Shown: one piece after another, positions 31,201 to 43,200 of the stretch
How positions within the stretch are numbered: position 1 is the first letter of the stretch
Layout of the letters: every line of letters begins with the position of its first letter
Translations under genes and position numbers: made by a program
Notes under the pieces: model-generated
Database searches by the model: none
The model's input: only the letters and a program-made list of their open reading frames with translations
Told to the model about the DNA's origin: nothing
Assembly: GCF_026151205.1 (NCBI RefSeq)
Contig: NC_087082.1
Span: forward strand, 1,950,001 to 2,014,000
Source of the DNA: Bolinopsis microptera
Taxonomy: Eukaryota; Ctenophora; Tentaculata; Lobata; Bolinopsidae
Reading direction: 5' to 3'
Length of the DNA stretch: 64,000 nt

Positions 31201-34200
31201 GATGCTATCGCAAATCCAATTCTTAAATAGTCATGCTTCCTTGCGTCACGTTATTGCACTTCACCACTTAAATCAATATTGATGATATCTAGAGAAGTAA
31301 AGCTATTTGAGGTAAAGCTATTTTTGACCTTTTTATCGCTATGAGGTGGTGCGTCAAAGCAAAAACCTTTCAGCAGCGACCATTCAAATCCTAGAACCAC
31401 TGTCACGTGTCAACAAGAATTGCTTCTTCCCCAATAAAATAAGTTCAAACCAAATCTATGAACGTTTGATATTTATGATGTTTATGGTTCTTTTATTCGT
31501 ACTTTATCATTTTCTTTATTCATATTTATCATTTTAGATATTTTATACTATCATTTATGATTTAGAGGACATTATATTAGGAAAAATATTTTGCTGATAA
31601 GACATGGGCTTGTTTACTTTTATTTAACTACGGCTCAAACAGAGCACTATCGACTCTGCCCTGCTCATTAATCGTTAATCACCAAGTACCAACGCAAGTA
31701 GCTTATATTTATAAGAAACTTAACAAAACTTGCTGAGGACATAAGCGCAAATGTAATGGATCAGTCGGCCTAGAAATAGTGCGTGTGATCATCTGTCGTA
31801 TCAAATCAAATTATTTTTTACTTTGTTTTTAATTAATCATAATATTATGCAAGTTTTAATTTTTTTGAATAAATAATAAAGGTTACACCATCTTTTTCAA
31901 TTCTCATTTTCACTTATATTAAATAAAATTATATTGCTATGATACATAATTATGTATCATAATTCATATGTTTTTGTAAACATTTGCCGGTGTATCAAAA
32001 ACCGGTCCCCAAACAATTTTCAAATTTTCGGCAAATTAAAAAGTTAAAGACTTTAAAGTTAAAGACTCTGAAGACGTTAAAGACCTAAAGTAAGTACCTT
32101 TAAGAGGTTCAATTGTTGTTAAAGTCAGTAAATTAAAAAGTTATCAGAACAATAGCCTGCAAAGTTTCTTGGTAAATACTTTTTTTCTCAACAATTGATC
32201 TCTTACTACTGTATGGATCACGGATGTGATCCATTTTATAAATTCCGTGCCAGGATAAATATAAGATTTTTGTCATCGCCGTTCGCCAAGTTTTTGAAAT
32301 TTTGCCACTGAAACATGATAAGAATGATACGAATTTGTGGACAATTTCAGTTTTCACTATTGACAGATTGCGATAATAGTAAAAATGGCGAAACCCTTTC
32401 AACGAGATTCTAGTAAAACCATCGCCCCCCGGTCTAACATTGCACGCCACTTTAAATGATCATCTCGAAGTCACCTAATCCCTTCTTTAATCTATATCAG
32501 GACGATACAGCGTTTCAACAAGATACTATCGTATTAACGAGATACTATCCCAGGACTATACAGCGTTTCAACAAGATACTATCGTATTAACGAGATACTA
32601 TCGTATTAACGAGATACTATCCCAGGACGATACAGCGTTTCAACAACGTCTCCCACTCCCCTCCTGGCGAGATCCTCCCTGACGAGACCTTCACTCTAGA
32701 GCGGGAGTTCCCTCTTGACTCCTACACCTGCATCAGGCATCTCACCATGGTTACACAGACCAAAGCGTATTGTGTCGCCCTGGTCAACGATGTAGATGCT
32801 CTACTTACAGTAAGTTTGGGGGTGATGTAAAAGAATTTGATTGGTTACGCGAGTTTTAAAAGGTGTCAGTTCAGGGCTGTCTCTCTTTGTGTGTAATGTG
32901 GAGTATTTTATTTGTTATGATGGGATTATTAGACAGATTCTATGGCAATTTGAGATCCTTAAACTGTCAATGATGTCATCATATCGTATTGAAGAACTTA
33001 AGGTCTTACGACTGCGCGTGTTAGAAATCGACTGCTAAGCTTGTAAAGAGAAACATTTTAACAAAAAATTTTTAGAATTTGTCCTCGCTTCACCCCATTA
33101 AAAGATACATTAAATAACTAGTAGCTCCTACCATTACAGCTGGAGCTCTCGGACAAGGAGATATTTGTAGTGTCGTGTATGACGCTTGAAGATACTGCAG
33201 TGAACATGATGAGGCACCCTGTGTCCGGTACTATTGCAGTACAGCTGTATTCAGGGGAGTTGTTTGAGCTACATGACGGCATGTTGCAACCGTGGGGCAG
33301 TGTTAGTATGAAGGTGAGTTGCAATGACGAACAGACAGATAAACTTACTGACGGACAAGTAAACTGACTGACAAACAGGCAAACTTTAAATACTTAATTT
33401 AGAACTCATCTGACTCATTTTTTGATTAGAAAAACAATTGATTTTGTGTCATATCTGATCTTACCTGTACTGTAATAAAAAATGCACCTGAATATTTTGG
33501 CTACCGTCTGTTGGTACATCTCGTGGTTCTCAAATGTACAGTAATTCACATGGTGTTAATTTGGAACTTTCATAGCTGGCTACGTGCCAGCAGAGGAAAT
33601 ACCTTGTCTGATTCTGAGGAAATTTAATTTCTCACGGTCTCATATTACCAGAATTGTTTGCAAATGAGTAAATATTGTAGTATTTCACTGTTAGCATAAT
33701 ATATATTTCTGGTTATCAGTATCCATCCTAATTGGTTAATCGTGCTAATTTACTAATTAGTTAATCGCCCTAATTGAATACTGAATAATGACCCTAATTG
33801 ATTAATGACCCTTCAGGAGTGTGTCAGGTTCTGTGAGATGGAACTGGCGGTATTTGGAGAGGAGACAGTGGTTGTTGGCAGAACCTCCTTCAATCACCTC
33901 TACATGGACACCAGACTGTGGAACTACGATTGTACCTCACTCTCTCTTCACAAGTGAGTCACGTGCGCTACTAATTGGTTAATCAGTTAGTTATCTTGTC
34001 TACGTCAATATTTGCCAATTCCCTGTCTCTAATATCTATACTAATGTGGTGGATAAGGAGGCAATTTTCTTTGAAACACAGCCAAAATTCATAGCACAGA
34101 TGGTGTAGTAATGATACGTCGTAGTGAAGATGTTTTTGATAGAACGCATTCTCTACCCTTCCTACCAATATAAAGAATGTTTTTGCTCTGCAATAGTCAC

Positions 34201-37200
34201 GACATCCTCAAAGTGTTTCTACGAGAATCATCTCCATACGTACCATCTCCTAAAATCCCTATACTACGCTTAAAGTAGAGATGGTATTTGTGGAGAACCT
34301 TATTTAACTGCCTCGCTCAATCGACATCCAATTATTATTTCCCATTTATTAACCCTTATTAACAACAACAACAACCTTAGATTTATCATGTGATCTTGAG
34401 CCGCGTATCTGTAAACTGCGAAAGCACCTAAAAGATAAGTTGTATCACCAATTTATAAGCAGACCTGAACTCGAGGATCATATTACATGTTCCTGGAGAA
34501 GGGCTCCGTAATTTGGTACACTAAATAAGAGGTAACCTGTAAATAACATGTAACCTACAAATACACAGTATGGTCACTGTGCCTTTAGGAACACCTGCCA
34601 ATAAAATTATAACGCTAGCTATTGTTTTTATTTGGAGGATACTAGAACTAAGAATTCTAAGAACTAAGAATTCTAAGAAAACTCGTATATTAGTCACTTA
34701 TCTTAGTGACCCTTATTTTATCAAACCGTTATAGTGCCATTTAGAAAATAAGTTTGTGGCGTGCGTCATATAATTTTATATATAATACATTAGAAACGAT
34801 CGATTGAGGTAGCACATAATGAATTTCGAATTTCGATTTCGAGTTTCCAACTTTGACGGTACCGTTATCCGGCTGATACATAACCTTGTTATGTAAAACA
34901 AAAGTCAAAACTGGAAAATGTTTCCGGTCGGAGGTAACTAAATACAGTGAAGGACACTCCCACATAATAGGATGCTATCTCAGAGTAAGATGCTAAAGAA
35001 TCTAATTTACCTGCATCATTCATACACAGCACACATGATGAAATCTCTGTGTGGAGGAGTTATTCTGTAATTGGGTTCTTTATGATGTACCGCAATAGTT
35101 ATTACGGTGTTATTCTTCTTTATAATTATACGAATTCTCATTATACGAATTCTCGTTCGACGCAAAGGGATGAAAAATGTGAGATAAGAATGTTAGAATA
35201 ATTGGTATTGAAACTGTCTCTAGAGTTGTAATACGACTGTTATCATTATTATCTATAACCCTTTAACGTCTCCCGCGCCGGGTAGGTATTCATAATTAAA
35301 TCATGTATTTGAAAACTTTATCGATAACTATTTTTTTCATATTATCTGGTGTTTGATCTTTGCATGATATTAATATGTATAAGTCATATATACCATTTTC
35401 TGGCGTATTGACGATATATTTGCAAGCATATGTTACTTTTCTTAACTTAGTATTCATGTTTTTTTCTGGAATGACTAGTTTTAACACTGCTGAGTATAAG
35501 TTTTATATTAAAGTTAAAAGCGGTGTTATTAAATTTCAATTTATTATTATTATTATGTACAATAATACTTACAATATGTTGCATATATAATTTACATAAT
35601 GTTAACTGTGCGTCTTGCCAATGAACCACAGGTAATGGATTAACTCTGCTCTCATTAAACTAGCACTAAAGAATCCCGGATCAATCAGGAAGAGACACAC
35701 TAATTTTTAGTTACTCGTTATTACATTCTATACATTCTATACTGCTATTGTTATTTAAGAGATTAGGAATGTAAAAAACTAACTGTTCCACTAACCACAC
35801 ATAATTCATTAATTGATAAATCATTAGTAAATAACCGTAATAAATACTAAGATGATCATAAGAAATATATGAAAATCTTTGATATTATCTCGATTCTACG
35901 TCCTGATTCATAATCGTTAAAAGGAGGGATAGTATTAGTATGACTAGTAAGTACTGTAATTCGACTGCTCGTTATAAATTAATCTCAAAGTAACATCTTA
36001 GTAACGTATTAGTAACGTATAATTAGTAACGTATTAGTAACGTATTAGTAACGTATTAGTAACGTCTTAGATACCTCTTAGTAACGTATTAGTAACGTAT
36101 TAGTAACGTATTAGTAACGTATTAGTAACGTATTAGTAACGTATTAGTAACCTCATAATAACCTCTTAGTAACATCTTACTATATATAAAGCGAGACGAT
36201 ATATATATATATATATATATATTTATCTGTGCCATTTTACTGACACCACGGCATCAACTTTAACGCGAATTTCTGCAAAAACCGTCAAAGATATACAACT
36301 GAAACTTTTTTGACTGGGTCAAATGCTTTAATGGCCTCCAAATCAGCATGAAAAAATAAAAAATTGGCCAAGAAATAGGAGTTTTAGAGCCCAAAATTTG
36401 GTACCCCAAGTGGTGTCAAAAACGCGAATTAAATAGGTAATAATTGTTTTAGTCTCTTGAGTCTTGACACCATTTTAGGGTTAGACGGGTTCCTGCTAGT
36501 CTTAGTAACGTATTAGTAACGTATAATTAGTAACCTCTTAGTAACGTATTAGTAACCTCTTAGTAACCTCTTAGTAACATCTTAGTAACGCCTCCTCCGC
36601 AGGACGCACCTCCTCCTGACCTCTCACTCCCACACTCTGATGTGTGTTGCTCTCAACCAGCCTGCTCACGTTGCTAGAACTACTGAGGGTGTCGTGGATA
36701 CCGGGGTAATTGAACATATTTGGTGCACGAGCACTCAAGCAGGCTCTTAGTTGAGTAGTTGTTCTAGATCAATATTCAATATGGGTAACTATTGGGCGTG
36801 CTATATCTGAATGTTTAGCCCTTAAACTATTTATCAGTTACACTTTTAACTTCTATTATGTTTATCATATTGACGGTACCATTATGTTTATCATATTGAC
36901 GGTATCCTGTTCAGATCAGAACACTGGAGAGAGGATCCCGTCTGGTGGTATCTGATCCTACCTCATCACGTATCATCCTACAAATGCCACGTGGTAATCT
37001 AGAGCTCATACACCCCCGACCTCTGCTCCTCACCTACCTGGCTCAACTTATTGATACCTTGCAGGTTAGAACCAGCTGAATATTGTTTATAATAATCAAA
37101 ATAGATTACTAAAATGTGCAGGACAATGGTGTTAAATGTTAATCCAGCATCTCAATTCTAGCAATCAACAATGTCAAGTTGTATAAGAAAGTCCTTAATG

Positions 37201-40200
37201 CTACTATGAGTATGTGCTAATTGGTAATAACAAACTCACGACCTACTAATTAACTAATGCTCTAATGACCTACTAATTAATTAATGCTCTAATGACCTAC
37301 TAATTAATTAACTCACGACCTACTAATTGCAGTACAAGAAGGTATTCGAAGGAGTCAGGAAACACAGGGTGAACATGAACTTCATTTTTGATTACCACCC
37401 TGAGCAGTTCCTCACAAAGCTGCCAGGTTATTTATAATTCACAATTAATAATTTCAATAAACGATAATTAAAAAGTTATCTTGAGTAATAATTCCTTACC
37501 GTGTCAATACTCGCGGATTTCTCAACGACGTTAATCATGAGATTTAAAAAAGCTAACTTGAAACTCCTGTAGAAATCCTATCTCAAGTGACAAGCCAATT
37601 TTTGGAGCTGTTCGTAGCGGAGCTCTCCTCTGATGATACAACTCTCACTATGTACAGGTATGCAAACACCAGGATATGTTTTATAAGGTATGCAAACACA
37701 AGGATATATTTTATCAGGTATTTACTTTGATATTTTCTCTCAATAGAATATGGTTTAAAATTGAAGGATGTGAATGCTTTACATTAACAAAAATTGGAAC
37801 AATGATATGTTAGATAAGATAAAACAGAGACATAACCGAGAAGATGCAAATGGTAAATTCCAATTGAAGAAGTGATCTCTATGCCTTCATAAAGTTTATT
37901 GTTAAGTTGTTAGGAGACTTAACTTCGCCCCAAAACATTTTTAAATGTTTTTTTTTAAATACTTCACGACCCTGGTGCATGACCATTAAGCTAAAATCCA
38001 CTCGTTATTTACCATGGCTATATTGGTTAACAAAAGGCAAAAACAGTGATAACCCCGCCCCTCCATACATCCCTGTCCCGCATCAGGGTTCACAGTTCCT
38101 CTTTAGAATTTGTCCCAACTTCCTTCAGTAACATGGACAAGTAGCTTTGTCTTGGTCTGCCTTGCCCTTGCTGTGCTCTACCATGCATAGGTTCCATATA
38201 AAGACTAAATCACTGGCAAGTAGCTCAGGATGTCTGATGCAATGTCCCGCCATTTTTAGTCTCCTGCTTCGTAACTTGTTTGACAGCCTTTGTCAATTGA
38301 CATGCCGAATCATATTGTTTAAATAAAGGGTGATCCAAAAAGAATGTTGGAATTTTAAGAAATGATGTACGTGCCTGCCCACTGCCGTGCCTGCCCAGTG
38401 CCTGCCCAGTGCCAACCGTCTGGTTATTACATTATAACACGTGACTTTGCTAGGCTTCACTGATTGTGTCACGTGACCTTGCCAGGCTTCTTCTGTTGTT
38501 TACAGGCTTCTTTTTCCGCAACGTTCTCAGGTAGTCTGACAGGTGTGAATTGTGGGAGGGTTAATTCAGTCAGTTAGTTTGTGGTGTAAATAAACAAAAC
38601 ATTTCTATTTGAGACCACAGTTAAAACGTGCAAAAATTACATAATTACATAGGTAATTAGATAATTACATAATAACAAATAAGCTACAATTTATTTTAAT
38701 CCGATAACCTAAAATCTTAAAATGGCTTTGTTTTTAATCCTGGCTTATCATGGTGCACACACTGTGTGCAGCACACAGTGAACAGTCTTCACTTTCACTT
38801 TCACTTTCAGTTTCATGGGTACCAAGTCGACAGCCCCACCAGATAAAGTTAACACAGTTTGTAAAGCTGTGGTGGAGAGTGTCTCTGAGAATGTTATACC
38901 CTGGCTTAATACCCTTATCTCTTGTTATGTCAAGATAGATGATATCTCTACTGGTAATTAGAAGTTTTTTATCTTGCAGTTTTTTAGGTTCAACTATCGA
39001 AAATATGCATGTTTAACAATTTCAACTTAATTAACTAAGTAATGAAATGAGGAAAAACCTACTAACCTACTTTACTCGTAAATTATAAACATTATAACGT
39101 TTTGTACCCAGGTCTACAGAAGCTGAAGTCTCTCTACACCACAAACCCTGTCGAAACGGAGGCTACCATAAAATACATGCTTATCTTGACAGGTTTGTTG
39201 AAACTTGAATATATATTAATTAAATCATGTAACATTTCTTATCTGAAAGAAGTTTAAATGTTAACTCTATGGGCACTTTCAAAAACATCTGTCACGGAAA
39301 AAATGTTAAAATTTGTCAAAAATCAGTTTTTGTGGCATAATTTGGTGGATAATTTTTGGAACGGGATGAAACTCCAGGATATGGTGTGCTATACCCTAAC
39401 CTTTACTATCTGCCACTTTTTGTTTCGATTTAGGGCTAAATCTGGTGGATAAAAGTAAAACAGACCAATCCACTTCAGGTGGCCTTTAAAAATATTTAAT
39501 TCCATCTAAACTCCTAAAATATGATTGAGACTTATAAATAATCGTTATAACTTCACAATTTCATATGTAGGGCCGGGATTTTTCTTAAGGGCCAAATTTG
39601 GTGGATATATTTTTTTACCTCTTTTTTAAGACTGTTATTTGTTAGCTAACATCAATTTACTGGTCTTAAAATGGTGCAAAGGCAATGTTAAATGAATGGC
39701 ACCAACTTAGAGTTCGAGATTTAAGTTTAAAGGCTATTTTTGGTGGATATAAGTCAATATTAATTAATTAAACACGTAAATGCTACCAAAATATCAATAA
39801 ATAAGACATCATCATGATTAGAAACAGTTGATAAAGATAAAATATATGATGTTGAACATTAATGTAAAAGGTAGTATGGTATTTTAAGCTTTTAGGGCCA
39901 ATTTGGTGGATAAATAACTCAAAAATACTTAAAATATCGACCTGGATATTTTGATATCCATCAATTTTGGCCTTAAAAGTCGGCTTGAGCTTATCACATT
40001 TTGTGCTGAACAAGAAAAAGGTCTAAACAAACCAATATCAGTGTATGATTTCATAATTGAGCAAATCTAAGGCCAGAAATAGTGGATAAAAAAGCAAATT
40101 TAACCGTCTTTAAGCTAATTTCTTAGGCATTTATCCACCAAAAACGGCCCTAAATGGAGAATGTTTGGAACGTTTACTTGAAACTATAGCCCTTCTTTAC

Positions 40201-43200
40201 GACCTCAGAGCAATGATTTTCAGCTCTTTCGACCTTAAGATATAATTATTGGGCTTTGAAAGTGGATCACATACGTTATCAGTAAAGAAATCGTTATTTC
40301 AATCGCTGAGGTAGGTTATTTACATTTAATATCCACCAATTTTAACCTTAAAAGTCGTCTTGGACTGAGAATTCTTTTGAACTGACTCAGCAAAGGGGAT
40401 CTTCTATCTAGAAACAGTTGTAGTTTCATGATAGAACACATCTTGGGCCAAAAAAAGTGGATGAAAAATCAAATTTTCCCGTTTGTGTGCTTTTATCCAC
40501 CAAAAACGGCTCTAAAGGCTGAAAGGAGACATTTTGTTAAGTTCGTATGAAACTATATCCATTCATTATGGCCCTAGAGCAATAATTGTATACATTTTCA
40601 GCTTCTAGAGGAGATAATTGGGGTCTAACAATGGATAACCTGCATTATTGACTCAGAAATTGACTTAAAATTAAATCAATCTTGAAGCTCCAATATATCC
40701 ACCAAAAATGGCCTAAAAATTAAATCTTCTATGCTATCATAAACTTGAAACGATTTCCAACCTGATCCGTTCACTGAGTAAAGCTGGTGAACTTGTTGAC
40801 CAATATAATTTTTTCAGTTGAAAATTTTCGGTATTGAATTTTATTTCATCGTTTTATTATCCACCATATCTAGCCTTAAAATTGAAATCTTTCTTTATTT
40901 TCCCCTTTTATCATAGAGGCATATCGATTTGCTACAATTCTATCTTTAAATAATCACCATAAATTAACCACACGTAAAGTTACAGGCCAATCAATGATAT
41001 ATCCACCAAACCCCTCTGAAAAGTATATCCACCATTATTAGCCCTGGTTTAAATGCGTGTATCTCTGCTCATAGACATAGTAGACATTTTATTCTTTTTG
41101 TAAAAGTTGAACTATCGCAAATCCTATGCTGAAAAAAAGTTTAATCAAAATATTGAGTTTATCCACCAAATGAGAGCTTCTAGAAGTTGAAATTTTTCCC
41201 GTGACAGATTCGTTAACATAGTTTTTGAAAGTGCCCCTATGCTAGAAATTGTGTTGTATAGAAGTGACCTGTAATCTCTATTTTAAATCCTCGTTAGCTG
41301 GGAATTGTAAACATTACGTTATGTGTGATTAATTCCTCGCGCAATACCACGATTGACTAATTATCCAATTAGATAATCGTTAATTAACCAATTAACTAAT
41401 TGGTTGATACTACGAATATCACAGATGATGACTCGTTATTTAACCACGCGCTGGGTACACACGACCTGGACCTGGTCCTACTAGTAGCTCAACACACTCA
41501 GAAGGATCCTAAAGAGTACATGCTGTTTCTAAACGAGCTACAGAGTTACGATGATATTTACAGGTGGGTCATTTCGGTTATAACCTGGTCAAAACTAAAC
41601 TAGAAGGCAAATACATACTCATCAAAATGTGGTGATAAATGGTGAAATTTTACAATTTGAATACTCAATTCACCATAAAATCATTTACAATTTTCACCAT
41701 TGGAACTTGTACTTTGTCTGTCTGCTGTTTTTAATCGACAATTTTCGGAAAAATACACCATTAAGACTTAAGTTAGCAACAACAACAAAAATGTAACTAT
41801 GTAGTAACAAAATCGATTTACCTTCGAACATAATCGGACGTATCCTATGCCACAGCAATTTTGGAATACCAAAGCAGCAAAATGAGAGTTTCGCAATGAC
41901 ATTGGATCTAACGAAAACACAAGAATAGAATGGTACTATATATTATTATAGTAACAGACTATTTAATATTTATGGTTATAATCATATTCTTTTTCGATTT
42001 TCGCTGGGTCCAATCATTGGTTATTCTAATTTTTATGTTTTATAAAGAATAATAATATAACAGATAGGCTGTAATCACGATAACTGTAACACGAACTGCT
42101 GTTCGTGACTTATTTTAACATATTTAACGTATTTTAACTGTCTACAACATTTAAATTTCCAGGAAGTTTAAGATAGACGAACACTTGGGACGGGAGAAGT
42201 CCGCTCTGAAGCACCTGATGTGCTGTGAAGGTAAGTTATTCAAAATAAAGACTTTTAACACTATACTTGAAGCTACCATGATGCGGATAAAACAAAGATT
42301 TAACGGTTTTTATTCCGTCCGTGTTCAAAAACAATATCTTATAATTCTTATTTCAAAAGTATGAAGTTTACTCTGACTTCAAATTTAGCTCTCATACCAA
42401 CTAGTAATTCCCCCAATCCAACAATACGTATATTGTCTGCTGATCTTAATTCCCAACAATTCCCAAAACCCTGACCATGGAACTGGTCTTAATTCCTAAC
42501 AATTACCAAAACCCTTGATTTTCAGGCAGGTTTGAAGAAGTGTGCGTGTTCGTTACCAAGCACTCGCTCCACGCTACAGCCCTACAACACTATCCCTTTG
42601 TGTCCGATCAGTACAGGACTGTGGGAAGGAAGTTTGCAGCTCTGATGAAAGAGAACGGTCAGATGGAGGAGGCTGGGGTACTCTTTGGACAGGTGGGATT
42701 TTCGGATTATTCCCGGGTTACTTTCTCCAAGCTTCCATTCTTTTATAAATTAGTAAACCCGAATAACCACTACCTAACCCGAATAACCACTACCTAACCC
42801 GAATAACCGCTACCTAACCCGAATAACCACTACCTAACCCGAATAACCACTACCTAACCCGAATAACCACTACCTAACCCGAATAACCACTACCTAACCC
42901 GAATAACCACTACCTAACCCGAATAACCACTACCTAACCCGAATAACCGCTACCTAACCCGAATAACCACTACCTGGATTAATGTTTTATTTTATAAATG
43001 ATCATTCTTTCTCATGCAATAAAAGGCTATGCTTAAAAGTTTAAAATATACACAAATATATTTACTGCCATAGATTACTAGATTAGCTGATTGAAAATCA
43101 TTATTAACTACGATAACTTGTCCATCACCTGTCCATAACTTGTCCATATCTGGTGCAGTGTGCGGAGCTGAAAGAATGTCTGGAATGCCTGCGTCTCACA

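Noticed and set aside
32133-32450. 105-codon minus-strand reading in ELP1 intron 9
   Set aside because: No recognisable motif, no signal peptide, no context; length is within chance for this AT content.
34741-35487. Two short minus-strand readings in ELP1 intron 12
   Set aside because: No similarity to any family I know and no splice context connecting them.
36235-36485. Possible inverted-repeat element (TGACACCA / TGGTGTCA words near 36240, 36412 and 36465)
   Set aside because: Matching words are too short and the flanks do not pair; ends could not be defined.
42758-42976. Interstitial telomere repeat (contains TAACCC)
   Set aside because: TAACCC occurs once per 20-bp unit only, not as a TTAGGG/CCCTAA tandem.
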